From positions 2,353,001 to 2,417,000 of the forward strand of contig NZ_FNWK01000001.1 of NCBI RefSeq assembly GCF_900108295.1: a stretch of 64,000 bases of DNA, written 5' to 3'. This stretch comes from Sphingopyxis sp. YR583 (lineage in GTDB: Bacteria > Pseudomonadota > Alphaproteobacteria > Sphingomonadales > Sphingomonadaceae). Under the pieces are notes generated by a model. It was given only the letters and a program-made list of their open reading frames with translations, was not told the origin of the DNA and made no database searches. The position numbers and the translations under genes are program-made. This document shows, one piece after another, positions 1 to 8,531 of this stretch; positions within the stretch are counted from its first letter, which is position 1; each line of letters begins with the position of its first letter.

Positions 1-768
1 GTTGGCAAACAGCCTCGTCGCGGTTTCGCCCGAAATCCAGCCCTGAAGCGCGAGGCTCGTGACCTTTTCGGGCGGCATAACGAGGCCGTAATTTTCACCG
101 CCGGGGGCTTTGACGACGTTCCAGCCGTAACCCACGCCGTCGGTGTCGTGGACGATCAGCGCGGCGATCGCGCCGCGGCGCGATGCTTCCTCGAATTTAT
201 AGGTCCAGCGGCCATAATAGGTCATCGTCCGGCCGCCGAACTTGCCGAAGCTGTCCTCGCCTTTCTTCGCGACGAAATCGGGGTCGTTGATGAGGAAGAC
301 CGCGACCTTGCCCTTCAGATCCTGTCCCTTGAAATCGTCCCAGCCGCGTTCGGGGGCGCTGACTCCGTAACCGACGAAGACGAGCGGAGCGTTCTGGACA
401 ACCGCCTGGTCCTTCGGCTGGAGCGTCGAGAGATAGATGTCGGTGCCGAAGGTCAGCGGCGTCGCCGTGCCCTTGCGGTCGAAGCCGAGCGCCGTCGGAG
501 TGCCGACGCGCGTGTGGAGCAGGGGCACGGGCTGGGTCCAGCCGCCGCCCACGCCCGCGGGTTCGAGCCCCAGCGCCTGAAGCCGGCCGATCAGATAACC
601 GATGGTGCGCTCCTCGCCGATCGTGCCGGGCGCGCGGCCCTGAAACTGGTCAGAGGCGAGGGTGCGGACGGTCTGCGTGAGGTTCGCGGCGTCGATACCC
701 GTTTGCGCCGCAGCGGGCGCAGCGGCGGTGGCAGCGAGCAGGAGAGCGGCGGCGATAGAGCGGGACAT
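1..768 (-). CDS. M28-family metallopeptidase, N-terminal part (runs off left edge)
   Basis: The reverse strand from an ATG at 768, preceded by a GGAAAG ribosome site, gives 256 codons without a stop up to the window edge. The protein starts with a signal peptide (MSRSIAAALLLAATAAAPAAA) and continues with the typical M28 opening (TVRTLASDQFQGRAPGT, then a GYLIGRLQALGLEPAG helix). A protease-associated (PA) insert follows, seen as LVFVGYGVSAPERGWDDF and GAIAALIVHD. Proteins of this kind are periplasmic zinc aminopeptidases that trim peptides. The zinc ligands would lie in the missing C-terminal half, so activity cannot be judged here. Confidence 0.85.
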   Translation of the reverse strand, partial: MSRSIAAALLLAATAAAPAAAQTGIDAANLTQTVRTLASDQFQGRAPGTIGEERTIGYLIGRLQALGLEPAGVGGGWTQPVPLLHTRVGTPTALGFDRKGTATPLTFGTDIYLSTLQPKDQAVVQNAPLVFVGYGVSAPERGWDDFKGQDLKGKVAVFLINDPDFVAKKGEDSFGKFGGRTMTYYGRWTYKFEEASRRGAIAALIVHDTDGVGYGWNVVKAPGGENYGLVMPPEKVTSLALQGWISGETATRLFAN

Positions 769-785
769 GGGGGACTTTCCGTTGA

Positions 786-1286
786 TCAGCGGTCGAGGCA
801 GCGTTTGAGATAGGCGCGCGCGCCGACAAAGTCGCGCATTTCCACCTTCATCGGTTTCGTGTTTTCGAAGGTGAGGCTCAGCGCGAAGTCGGCGGGGAAT
901 TTGTCGAGATTTTCGACATGGCCGAGCGGGACGTCGTGCCACATGCGATCTTCGCCGATCGCGAAGCTGGTCACTTCGACCTCGCCGCCGCCCATGCCCG
1001 CGATTTCCAGCTTTGCCTTGCGCGGCGTAAGTTCGCGCGTTTCGTCCTTCGCCAGCGGCTTGGGGTCGGCGGAGGTGGCGCGGGCGGCAATCGCGAGCTT
1101 CATATTGTTCGTGTCGCTCGCGACCGCCAATGTCCACGCATCGTCCATGCCGCCAGTGTCATTCCATGTGACGGTGCATTGCATCTGTCCCCTCCACGGC
1201 GGATCGCCGCCATCGACGATATCTTCGGCCGATTGGGCGGCGAGCATCAGGAGCGGCATGAGGGCGGGGGCGGCGAGGAGGGGCAT
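786..1286 (-). CDS. hypothetical secreted protein
   Basis: A 166-residue protein with a hydrophobic N-terminus (MPLLAAPALMPLLMLAA) that looks like a signal peptide. The mature part has two cysteines (QCTVTW near the start, KRCLDR at the very end) that could form a disulphide, and a mixed polar body without a motif I know. It lies 17 bases upstream of the M28 peptidase start and reads the same way, so the two may share a transcript. I do not recognise the family. The opposite strand is also open here but looks like a shadow. Confidence 0.6.
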   Translation of the reverse strand: MPLLAAPALMPLLMLAAQSAEDIVDGGDPPWRGQMQCTVTWNDTGGMDDAWTLAVASDTNNMKLAIAARATSADPKPLAKDETRELTPRKAKLEIAGMGGGEVEVTSFAIGEDRMWHDVPLGHVENLDKFPADFALSLTFENTKPMKVEMRDFVGARAYLKRCLDR

Positions 1287-1389
1287 GGTTTGGTTTCCCT
1301 TTTCGGGTTTGGAAACCGGGCCTTAGCATGATGGAGCGCATTGTGAACCGCCGGGCGGTGACGATTGCCGCCGAGTGCGTTAGGGGCGT

Positions 1390-2472
1390 GTGGTGATTTC
1401 CAACCTGCCCGTTTCGATTTCCTGGCGTCCGCTGGCCGCTGCTTGCGCGCTGGCGCTCGCCGCGTGCGGGCCGAAGCCGCCGCTGCGCGTGATGGCGTGT
1501 AATGCGGCGCCCGCCGTGCCGGTGAGTTTGGCCGGGGACGGGCAATCGGCGACCGCGACGCTGTCGGTGCTCACCTATAATCTGGAGGGGCTCGGCTGGC
1601 CGGCGCGCAAGGGGCGGTCGGCAGAGCTGAAACAGATCGGAGAACGACTGGCGGCGATGCGCGAAGGCGGAACCGGACCCGACGTGATCCTGTTTCAGGA
1701 GATGTTCAGCGGTGCGGCGAAGCGAGCGGTCGAAGCGAGCGGCTATCCAGCGATTGCACCGGGACCGCGGCGCACGACGAAGCCCTATATCGCCGACCAT
1801 GAGAAGATGGCGGGCAAGGCGAAGCCGCTGAAGGGCGAGTTGGGGATCAAGCTGGTCGGCGGCGGACTGGCGATCGCGTCGCGCTATCCGATCGTCGAGA
1901 CCGCGCTCGACGCCTATGGCCGGCGCGCTTGCGCGGGGCTCGACTGCCTGTCGAACAAGGGGGTCATGCTGGCGCGGATTGCCATGCCGGGGGTGCCCGC
2001 GCCGATCGACATCTATAACACGCATATGAATTCGCGCGGCGCGTCGGGGGTGTCCGAGGCGCGCGACGGCGAGGCGCATGCGCGGCAGGCGATCGCGGCG
2101 TCGGATTTCATCGCGCGGACGCAGGATCTGGCGGTACCGCTGATTTTCGGGGGCGATTTCAACATGCGCCATTCGGAGGATCGCTGGGCCGAATTTTCCG
2201 AATATCATCCGCTGACCCTGGTGCATGAAGTGTGCGTCGATCCCGCGTCGGCGTGCGAGGTAAAGATGTCATGGGACGGCGACGCGCCGTGGATGGACAC
2301 GCAGGACCTGCAATTCTTTGCCGATGGCGAAGAGGTGACGGTGCGACCGATCCGCGTCGAGGCGCTGTTCGACGGTGGCGATAGCGGCCCGCAATTGTCG
2401 GACCATGACGGGTTTCTGGTGACCTATGAGCTGCGCTGGCCGGCCCGGATGGCGGTGAAATCCGGCTGCTGA
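1390..2472 (+). CDS. endonuclease/exonuclease/phosphatase-fold lipoprotein
   Basis: 360 residues from a GTG start. The N-terminus ends in a lipobox (ALALAAC), so the protein is probably a membrane-anchored lipoprotein. The rest carries the EEP-superfamily signature in order: YNLEGLGW, the metal-binding Glu in LFQEMF, the catalytic His in YNTHMNS, GGDFNM, and the terminal SDHDGF motif. The family includes neutral sphingomyelinase-like phosphodiesterases as well as nucleases. Sphingomonads carry sphingolipids, which makes a lipid phosphodiesterase role attractive, but the sequence alone does not decide the substrate. Lone cysteine pairs in the middle suggest disulphides. Confidence 0.8.
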   Translation: MVISNLPVSISWRPLAAACALALAACGPKPPLRVMACNAAPAVPVSLAGDGQSATATLSVLTYNLEGLGWPARKGRSAELKQIGERLAAMREGGTGPDVILFQEMFSGAAKRAVEASGYPAIAPGPRRTTKPYIADHEKMAGKAKPLKGELGIKLVGGGLAIASRYPIVETALDAYGRRACAGLDCLSNKGVMLARIAMPGVPAPIDIYNTHMNSRGASGVSEARDGEAHARQAIAASDFIARTQDLAVPLIFGGDFNMRHSEDRWAEFSEYHPLTLVHEVCVDPASACEVKMSWDGDAPWMDTQDLQFFADGEEVTVRPIRVEALFDGGDSGPQLSDHDGFLVTYELRWPARMAVKSGC

Positions 2473-2526
2473 TTTGAGCGCAAGAAACGGGGCGCGGCGC
2501 GATGCGTTGGATGCGATGGCATCGGC

Positions 2527-3216
2527 ATGACGCACATCATCGACGACAATATCGCTGCGGCGCTCGATCGCGAAGGTTGGGCCGTGCTGCCCCGGCTACT
2601 GAGCGGCGCCCAATGCGACGCGACCGCGGCGCTTTATGCACAGAATATGGGGTTTCGCAGCCATGTGCATATGGCGCGGCACGGCTTTGGGCGGGGCGAA
2701 TATCGTTACTTCGCCTATCCGCTGCCGCCGCTGGTCGCCGGGCTGCGGAGCGCGCTCTATCCCGAGCTCGCGCGGATCGCGAACCGCTGGCACGAACGGA
2801 TGGGGATGGCGGTGCGCTTTCCGGGCGATCATGCCGAATTCCTCGCGCGGTGCCATGAAGCGGGACAACGGCGGCCGACGCCCCTGCTGCTGCAATATGG
2901 CGCGGGCGACTATAATTGCCTGCATCAGGATCTGTATGGCGAGCATGTCTTTCCATTGCAGGTCGCGGTGCTGCTGTCGGCGCCGGGGGAAGATTATACC
3001 GGCGGCGAATTCGTGCTGACCGAACAACGGCCGCGGATGCAATCGCGCGCGGCGGTTGTGCCGCTGGCGAAGGGCGATGCGGTGCTGTTCGCGGTGAATG
3101 TGCGGCCGGTACGGGGAAGCCGCGGCGATTACCGCGTTGCGATGCGTCACGGGGTCAGCGAAATCCGGTCGGGGCGGCGGCACACGCTGGGCGTGATCTT
3201 TCACGACGCGGCGTAA
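2527..3216 (+). CDS. 2OG-Fe(II) oxygenase family protein
   Basis: 229 residues. The iron-binding triad is visible: HQD in NCLHQDLYG and a distal His in RHGVSEI, followed by the 2-oxoglutarate-binding Arg region RRHTLGVIFHDA. The segment YTGGEFVLTEQRP matches the prolyl-4-hydroxylase-like double-stranded beta helix. Related bacterial proteins hydroxylate proteins or alkylated substrates; the substrate here is unknown. The gene lies 54 bases after the EEP lipoprotein on the same strand and converges with ohrR, their stops being 6 bases apart. Confidence 0.82.
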   Translation: MTHIIDDNIAAALDREGWAVLPRLLSGAQCDATAALYAQNMGFRSHVHMARHGFGRGEYRYFAYPLPPLVAGLRSALYPELARIANRWHERMGMAVRFPGDHAEFLARCHEAGQRRPTPLLLQYGAGDYNCLHQDLYGEHVFPLQVAVLLSAPGEDYTGGEFVLTEQRPRMQSRAAVVPLAKGDAVLFAVNVRPVRGSRGDYRVAMRHGVSEIRSGRRHTLGVIFHDAA

Positions 3217-3222
3217 GCGGCA

Positions 3223-3669
3223 TCAGTCGTCCAGCGAAGCCATCAGATTGTCGCGCAGCTTGGCGACCGATTTCTGGACGTCGAAGAAGCTGTCGCCGAG
3301 GCCGGTCGCATCGAACAGTTCGTTGCCGATCTCGTGACTGCGCAGTTCGCTGCCTTTTGGTGTCAGCCGGATGCGCACCTGCCGTTCGTCGGCGGGATCG
3401 CGGCGGCGTTCGATAAAGCCCGATTGTTCGAGCTTCTTGAGGATCGGCGTGAGGGTGTTCGATTCGAGGAACATCTTGTCGCCGAGTTCGCCCACGGTCT
3501 GATCGTCTCGCTCCCACAAGGCAACGAGCACGATATATTGGGTGTAGGTCAGGCCGAGCTTTTCGAGGATCGGGCGATAGGCGCGGCCGAAGGCGAGGTT
3601 CGCCGAATAGACCGCGAAGCAGAGGAACTCGCCGAGCTTGGGCCGTTCGGGGGCGGGCGATTTCGTCAT
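3223..3669 (-). CDS. ohrR: organic-peroxide sensor, MarR family
   Basis: A 148-residue MarR-type winged-helix repressor. A single reactive-type cysteine sits at position 17 (EFLCFAVYSANLAFGRAY), the hallmark of OhrR, where it is oxidised by organic hydroperoxides and releases DNA. The recognition helix region (TVGELGDKMFLESNTLTPILKKLE) and wing (RDPADERQVRIRLT) are intact. The downstream neighbour of ohr in the same direction, it probably represses ohr and itself from the palindromes near both genes. The assignment combines family motif and adjacency to ohr. Confidence 0.92.
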   Translation of the reverse strand: MTKSPAPERPKLGEFLCFAVYSANLAFGRAYRPILEKLGLTYTQYIVLVALWERDDQTVGELGDKMFLESNTLTPILKKLEQSGFIERRRDPADERQVRIRLTPKGSELRSHEIGNELFDATGLGDSFFDVQKSVAKLRDNLMASLDD

Positions 3670-3700
3670 TGGGGTTCCTTGGTGAATGTCCGAAAATTCA

Positions 3701-3716
3701 AGCGGATACGATGAAA
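3701..3716. promoter_or_regulatory. possible OhrR half-operator in front of ohrR
   Basis: The stretch GGATACGATGAAAT just before the ohrR start resembles the GGTACGATGTAAT half of the operator near ohr. Only one half is clear, so binding is a guess. Confidence 0.35.
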
Positions 3717-3777
3717 TCGGAATTCGCGGGTGTCAACCGGGCGGCGGGGAGATCGCCGCCCGATCGATAATATTCAA

Positions 3778-4173
3778 TCAAGCGAGATTGAGTTCGATGT
3801 CGATATTGCCTTCGACCGCCTTCGAATAAGGGCAGACCTTGTGCGCGGCGTCGACCAGCTCGCGTGCGACGTCGCGCTCGATGCCGGGGACCGAAATGTC
3901 GAGGCGGGCGCGGAGGACGAAGCCACCATCGCGGCTCACGACGTCGATCGTGGTGTCGGCCTCGGGCGAGGTGGGCAGCTTGACCTTGCGCTGTCCGGCG
4001 ACGAGCTCGAGCGCGCTGATGAAGCAAGCCGACCAGGCGGCGGCGAAGAGGTTTTCGGCGGCGGGGTGCGACTGCGGCAGCGCGAGGTCGAGGATGTCGG
4101 TGGTGCTGCGGGCGTAGCCGTCGGGGCCGCCTTTGACGTGGGTCGTACCGGAGAAGAGAATTTTGTCAGCCAT
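3778..4173 (-). CDS. ohr: organic hydroperoxide resistance protein
   Basis: A 131-residue thiol peroxidase of the Ohr/OsmC fold, the usual length. It reduces fatty-acid and other organic hydroperoxides using two cysteines, both present: Cys50 in AAWSACF (peroxidatic) and Cys114 in KVCPYSKA (resolving). The conserved GGPDGYARS turn near the N-terminus is also there. It is followed 108 bases downstream by its regulator ohrR and preceded by two copies of a palindrome that probably bind OhrR. Confidence 0.95.
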   Translation of the reverse strand: MADKILFSGTTHVKGGPDGYARSTTDILDLALPQSHPAAENLFAAAWSACFISALELVAGQRKVKLPTSPEADTTIDVVSRDGGFVLRARLDISVPGIERDVARELVDAAHKVCPYSKAVEGNIDIELNLA

Positions 4174-4209
4174 GATCAGGTTCCTTTCGGGGTTGTAAGT
4201 CGTATCCGT

Positions 4210-4230
4210 TTAGATCGGGTACGATGTAAT
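4210..4230. promoter_or_regulatory. proximal OhrR-type operator (imperfect palindrome)
   Basis: Read on either strand, this 21-base segment matches the perfect palindrome at 4265-4286 at all but three positions (TTAGATCGGGTACGATGTAAT on the top strand runs one base over the core). It lies about 40 bases before the ohr start codon, the place expected for a repressor site overlapping the promoter. Confidence 0.6.
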
Positions 4231-4264
4231 TAGGTGAGTCGCTATGTGTAGTCAAGCGTAGCCG

Positions 4265-4286
4265 ATTATATCGTACACGATATAAT
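4265..4286. promoter_or_regulatory. distal OhrR-type operator (perfect palindrome)
   Basis: A perfect inverted repeat with 10-base arms ATTATATCGT / ACGATATAAT and a 2-base centre, about 90 bases upstream of ohr. MarR-family repressors bind AT-rich palindromes of this size. A related motif lies nearer the gene at 4210-4230, and a third partial one (CGATATAAT) at about 4308-4316. Confidence 0.65.
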
Positions 4287-4490
4287 CTTAAGCCATTGAA
4301 ATCGGATCGATATAATTTTAGCGCAAGTGGTTTTGCGCTTGTTGTGCGTCCAATGGGGTTTCGAACGATTGCGGACGGTCAGCCACAGATCTGCTCGGCA
4401 GAAATGGAAATGGGAACGGCAGGAAACGACCGATTGCGGACGCGCCCAAACATTGACAGAAGATTGTAATAATTCCTGACAGGGGCAGCC
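4287..4490. other. AT-rich intergenic stretch, no gene seen
   Basis: Together with the operator zone, 4174-4490 is a 317-base gap between the divergent ohr and the 4491 gene. Past the operators I see a half-palindrome near 4308, a TTGACA at 4453-4458 without a convincing -10 at the right distance, and an AGGGG ribosome site at 4481-4485. No open frame looks real. Confidence 0.5.
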
Positions 4491-5045
4491 GTGGTTATGG
4501 TGAGGCTAATTGGTGGTGCAGGCTTACTCGCCGCTATTGCGATTTCAGGGTGGTGCTACGCCTCAGCGGAGGAGCATTCAGGCGGCCTATTCGTCAGCGA
4601 AGACGCGGCACTAAGATATACCTCGTCGTTTGGTCAAGGATGGGACGCGCCGGTCAGCACAGAATCAGCTGGAGACGTATTCAAGCTCAAGATGAAAGTT
4701 TTCAATTTTCAGCTTGGTGAGCGACGTGGCTATGCGCTTTTGGGTTCTGATAAAGCGGGCATTATCCGATATTACGAAGTCCGTTTTCCCATCGTCGAAA
4801 AGCGCTGCTCAGGTGCGCCCGAAACGCACATCCTAGCACGATCGCTTCTGAACCGCTTTGAGCCGGCTCAATCGGCAAACTCGCGCGAAATCAATCGCCT
4901 TGCAAGTCTTGCCGAGCTTGTTTGGCCCCGCGAGGCGTTCGACAGCGGTCCGGGGGCTGAGATCGGAGATACTGCTTTTAAGTTCAACAAGATGAACGGC
5001 TATTGCAGCTTTCGAGTGTTCCGTTCGCCCGATCGGCCCGCCTAG
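4491..5045 (+). CDS. hypothetical exported protein, atypical base composition
   Basis: 184 residues from GTG 4491, five bases after AGGGG; an ATG at 4497 is the alternative. The N-terminus (RLIGGAGLLAAIAISGWCYASA) is a signal peptide or a single membrane anchor. The rest is unfamiliar; two cysteines (EKRCSG, GYCSFRVF) may pair. The codon choice is visibly less GC-rich than in every neighbour (many A/T third positions), pointing to a recently acquired gene. I do not recognise the family. Confidence 0.6.
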   Translation: MVMVRLIGGAGLLAAIAISGWCYASAEEHSGGLFVSEDAALRYTSSFGQGWDAPVSTESAGDVFKLKMKVFNFQLGERRGYALLGSDKAGIIRYYEVRFPIVEKRCSGAPETHILARSLLNRFEPAQSANSREINRLASLAELVWPREAFDSGPGAEIGDTAFKFNKMNGYCSFRVFRSPDRPA

Positions 5046-5054
5046 TTAATCGCG

Positions 5055-5077
5055 TCCGCTTCCCACCCCAAAGCGGA
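5055..5077. terminator. weak hairpin between convergent genes
   Basis: Perfect 7-base arms TCCGCTT / AAGCGGA with a 9-base loop lie between the ends of the 4491 gene and the S9 peptidase. There is no proper T-run on either side, so termination is uncertain. Confidence 0.3.
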
Positions 5078-5092
5078 GGCGGGATCGCCGGG

Positions 5093-7240
5093 CTATTTCC
5101 CGGCTGCGTCAGTCGCAGGCCGGGTCCAGCCCTTCTTGTATTTTTCGAACCAGGCGAGGATTGCCGAGGCCTTGGCCGCCGATTGCGACGGGCGCGCGGC
5201 GATGCTGCCGTGGCTGGCGCCGGGAACCTTGATCAGCGCGGTGGGCACGCCGCGCAGGCGCAGCGCGGTGTAATATTGTTCGGATTCGCTGACCGGGGTG
5301 CGATAATCCTCGGCGCCGACGATGACGAGCGTCGGGGTTTCGACGTTGCCGACGAGCGACAGCGGCGATCGTGCCCAGAAGAGTTCGGGCTTTTCCCACG
5401 GCTGGGCGCCGAGCCAATAGGGGCCGAACAGCGCCGAACCGTCGGCGGTGAGCGCCTGCGTCGTCCAGTTGATGACGGGTTTTTGGGTTACCGCCGCCTT
5501 GAAGCGGTTGGTCTTGCCCACGATCCAGCTGGTGAGCACGCCGCCGCCCGACCCGCCGGTGACGAACAGCGCATTCGGATCGGCGACGCCGAGTTCGATC
5601 GCGCGATCCACGATAGAGATGAGGTCGAAATAATCGTTGCCCGGATAGGTCTTGTCGATCTCGTTCGCGAAGGCCGCGCCATAGCTGGTCGAACCGCGCG
5701 GGTTCGCCGAGAGGACGGCATAGCCGCCTGCGGCGTAAAGCTGATTGTCGGTCGAAAAATGACCGCCATAGGCCTGAAACGGTCCGCCGTGGATTTCGAG
5801 GATCAGCGGCACGCGCTGCCCCTCGCGATAGCCGGGCGGCAGCGTCAGCCAGCCTTCGATCGTCTTGCCGTCGTGGCTGGAGGCAACCGTGATCTTGCGT
5901 ACCTCGCCGAGCGATTTGACCTCGCGAAGCGAGCGGTTGAGGTCGGTGAGGATGCGGGTGCTGCCGCCGCGCGCAAGCTGCACCTCGGCCGGTCGCGTCG
6001 CGGTGCCGCCGGTGAAGGCGATCGCGCCGCCGTCGGACACGGTGAAGCTGCCGCCCGTATAGGGACGGTCGAGCCCGCCGCCCGAAAGGCCGGTCGCGGC
6101 GGTGCGGACCGAGCCGTCGAGACCGATGCGCGCGACCTTCGTCTCGCCATGATCGTCATATTGCGCGTAGAGCGACTTGCCGTCGGCGGCCCATAGGATC
6201 GCATCGACGCCATAATCCCAATTGGCGGTGAGGCTGCGCTTGCCCGACCCGTCGCGGTTCATCACGTAGAGCTGGGTATTTTCATAAGCGCGCAATTTAT
6301 CGTCGAAACCGAGGTAGGCGATCTTGCCGCCGTCGGGCGAGACGATTGGGTTGGCATCGGGACCGTTGCGGTCGGTGAGTGCGGTGATGGTGCCGCCCGC
6401 GACGTCGAGCGCGTAGATTTCGCTTTCGACGGGGTCGTTTTCCCAATCAGGCTTGCGGTTCGCGGCGAAATAGATCGTGCGGCCGTCGCGCGACCAGCTC
6501 AGGTGGCCGCCGTCATGATAGGGGCCAAAGGTGAGCTGGCGCGGCGAGCCGCCCGTTGCGGGGACGAGGAAGATCTTTTCGAACCCCGGTTCGACATAGC
6601 CCTGTCCGTCGGCGCGATAGGTGAGGAGGTCGCGAACCTCCAGCGGTTCGGCCCAGTTTGCACCCTCGGGCTTGTTCGCGGGCGCGCTGCCGAATTTCGG
6701 TCCCGCATCCTTGACCAGCATCGAATAGGCGAGCGAGCGGCCGTCGGGCGACCAGGCGAGGCTCGACGGGCTGGTGGGAAGGCCGGTCAGGCGGACGGCT
6801 TCGCCGCCGTTCATCCAGCGCACCCAGAGCTGCGGGCTGCCGCCCTCGGTCGAGACATAGGCGAGGCGCTTGCCGTCGGGCGACCAGCGCGGCGAAAAGG
6901 CGCCGCCGCTGCGGCCTGCAACGGGTGTTTCCTCGCCCGTTGTGGTGTCGATCAGCCAGATCGAGCTGACCGCGCGGTCGGACATAATGTCGTTCGACCG
7001 GCGGACATAGGCGATGTGGCGGCCGTCGGGGCTGATCTGTGGATCGGCGGCGATCGAGAGGTCGAAGAGGTCGTCGCCGGTGAGGCGGCGTTCGGGGGCC
7101 AGCCGCGCGCTGCCGGCGGCGGAGGCGGACATGGGCGCGGCGCTGGCGGTTTCGCCGTCGGGCGCGGACGCTTCCTGCGCAAAGCCGGGCTGCGAGGAAA
7201 GTACGAGCAGGCTTGCACCGAGGATGGCCAGTTTGCGCAT
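5093..7240 (-). CDS. S9-family serine peptidase (acylaminoacyl-peptidase-like)
   Basis: 715 residues with a signal peptide (MRKLAILGASLLVLSSQPGFA), so probably periplasmic. Residues about 50-400 form a seven-bladed propeller of TolB/DPP-type repeats (DPQISPDGRHIAYVRR, FSPRWSPDGKRLAYVS, LAWSPDGRSLAYS). The C-terminal 260 residues are the alpha/beta hydrolase: HGGPFQAYGG, nucleophile in TGGSGGGVLTSW, Asp in VIVGAEDYRTP and His in PGASHGS. The enzyme removes acylated or ordinary residues and dipeptides from oligopeptides. It is transcribed away from the proline iminopeptidase gene, 175 bases from its start. Confidence 0.93.
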   Translation of the reverse strand: MRKLAILGASLLVLSSQPGFAQEASAPDGETASAAPMSASAAGSARLAPERRLTGDDLFDLSIAADPQISPDGRHIAYVRRSNDIMSDRAVSSIWLIDTTTGEETPVAGRSGGAFSPRWSPDGKRLAYVSTEGGSPQLWVRWMNGGEAVRLTGLPTSPSSLAWSPDGRSLAYSMLVKDAGPKFGSAPANKPEGANWAEPLEVRDLLTYRADGQGYVEPGFEKIFLVPATGGSPRQLTFGPYHDGGHLSWSRDGRTIYFAANRKPDWENDPVESEIYALDVAGGTITALTDRNGPDANPIVSPDGGKIAYLGFDDKLRAYENTQLYVMNRDGSGKRSLTANWDYGVDAILWAADGKSLYAQYDDHGETKVARIGLDGSVRTAATGLSGGGLDRPYTGGSFTVSDGGAIAFTGGTATRPAEVQLARGGSTRILTDLNRSLREVKSLGEVRKITVASSHDGKTIEGWLTLPPGYREGQRVPLILEIHGGPFQAYGGHFSTDNQLYAAGGYAVLSANPRGSTSYGAAFANEIDKTYPGNDYFDLISIVDRAIELGVADPNALFVTGGSGGGVLTSWIVGKTNRFKAAVTQKPVINWTTQALTADGSALFGPYWLGAQPWEKPELFWARSPLSLVGNVETPTLVIVGAEDYRTPVSESEQYYTALRLRGVPTALIKVPGASHGSIAARPSQSAAKASAILAWFEKYKKGWTRPATDAAGK

Positions 7241-7415
7241 GAAGATTCGCCCCTATTTGAATGAGGGGGCAGGTCTGTACGTTTCGCCTGAGCGGGTCAA
7301 CTTGTTGAAGCGGCGGACCTCGCCCTGGAAGCCGGCGGTGGACATGGCCGTGCAGCAGGTTAAGTCGGGCATCGCGGTCCGGTTGGCGGCCGAGTCACCG
7401 GATAAGGCGTCGGAT

Positions 7416-8507
7416 ATGGATTTTTCGCGGTTGCAGGCATCGAGCAAGATCGGCGACGCGTGGGTCTATCCGCAGCCGCCGTGCCTGAACTTCGGCTGGC
7501 TCGAGGTCGACCGCGAGCCGGCGCACCGCATCTATTGGGAAGAATATGGCAATCCGGCGGGCGAGCCGGTGATGTTCCTCCACGGCGGCCCCGGCGGTGC
7601 GTGCGCGCCGGTCATGGCGCGCTTCTTCGATCCGAAGCGCTATCGCGTCATCCTGTTCGACCAGCGCGGCTGCGGGAAGAGCGAGCCGACCGTGGCGTCG
7701 GCGGGCCCGGCGGTCGCGCTGGCAAAGAACACCACCGCCGACCTGATCGGCGATATCGAGAAATTGCGCGGCGAGCTGGAAATCGACGGGCCGATGCATG
7801 TGTTCGGGGGGAGTTGGGGGAGTACGCTTGCGATGGCATATGCGATCGCGCATCCCACACATACCGCGAGCCTGATCCTGCGCGGCATCTTTCTGGGCGC
7901 GCCCGAGGATCTTCTCTATCTGTACCAGGGCAATGCCGCGACGTGGGAGGCGGACCCCTATGGGCTGACCGAACCTGGCGCCTATATGAAATATCCCGGC
8001 GAATGGGCCGCGCTGCTGTCGGTGCTGACGATCGACGAGCGCAAGGACGTGATGAAATCGTACAAGGCGATTTTCGACATGGTCCCCGTGAACGAGGTCG
8101 AGAAGGAGCGGCAGCTCAAGGCGGCGCTGACCTGGTCGCTGTGGGAAGGCGTCATCTCGAACATGATCCCCGAGACGGCCGACACGGGCAAGTTCGGCGA
8201 GGCCGATTTCGCGCTGAGCTTTGCGCAGATCGAGGCGCATTATTTCGCGAACGAGCTGTTCATCCCGGCAGGGCATTTCTTCGACAATATCGCCACGCTG
8301 GCGTCGATCCCGGTGCATATCGTCCACGGCCGCTTCGACGAGGTGTGCCCGCTGACGCAGGCGTCGCGGCTGGTCGAGGCGCTGCGCGATGCGGGGAGCG
8401 AACCCGCAACCTATGTCGTCACCAATGCCGGGCACAGCGCGATGGAGCGCGAGAATGCGCTGGCGCTGACAGCAATCATGGACGGCCTGGCCCCGATCGG
8501 GAGCTGA
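7416..8507 (+). CDS. pip: proline iminopeptidase
   Basis: Alpha/beta hydrolase of family S33 that cleaves N-terminal proline from peptides. The family opening is clear (WVYPQPPCLNFGWLEV, then RIYWEEYGNPAGEPVMFLHGGPGG, the oxyanion region). The nucleophile lies in FGGSWGSTLAMAY, the acid in VHGRFDEVCP and the histidine in TNAGHSAME. I chose ATG 7416 because AAGG lies 8 bases ahead and homology begins about 17 residues in, giving 363 residues; ATG 7344 is an in-frame alternative. With the S9, M28 and M20 enzymes nearby it fits a lifestyle built on peptide uptake. Confidence 0.88.
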   Translation: MDFSRLQASSKIGDAWVYPQPPCLNFGWLEVDREPAHRIYWEEYGNPAGEPVMFLHGGPGGACAPVMARFFDPKRYRVILFDQRGCGKSEPTVASAGPAVALAKNTTADLIGDIEKLRGELEIDGPMHVFGGSWGSTLAMAYAIAHPTHTASLILRGIFLGAPEDLLYLYQGNAATWEADPYGLTEPGAYMKYPGEWAALLSVLTIDERKDVMKSYKAIFDMVPVNEVEKERQLKAALTWSLWEGVISNMIPETADTGKFGEADFALSFAQIEAHYFANELFIPAGHFFDNIATLASIPVHIVHGRFDEVCPLTQASRLVEALRDAGSEPATYVVTNAGHSAMERENALALTAIMDGLAPIGS

Positions 8508-8531
8508 CGGGGGGCGCGGGTCGACGTCCGG

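Noticed and set aside
148..813. Plus-strand frame at the left edge
   Set aside because: The minus strand is an M28 peptidase with signal peptide and PA domain; the plus frame is its shadow.
7014..7415. Extended N-terminus of the proline iminopeptidase
   Set aside because: The extra 134 codons run antisense through the S9 peptidase start and have no homology; ATG 7416 fits the family and has a ribosome site.
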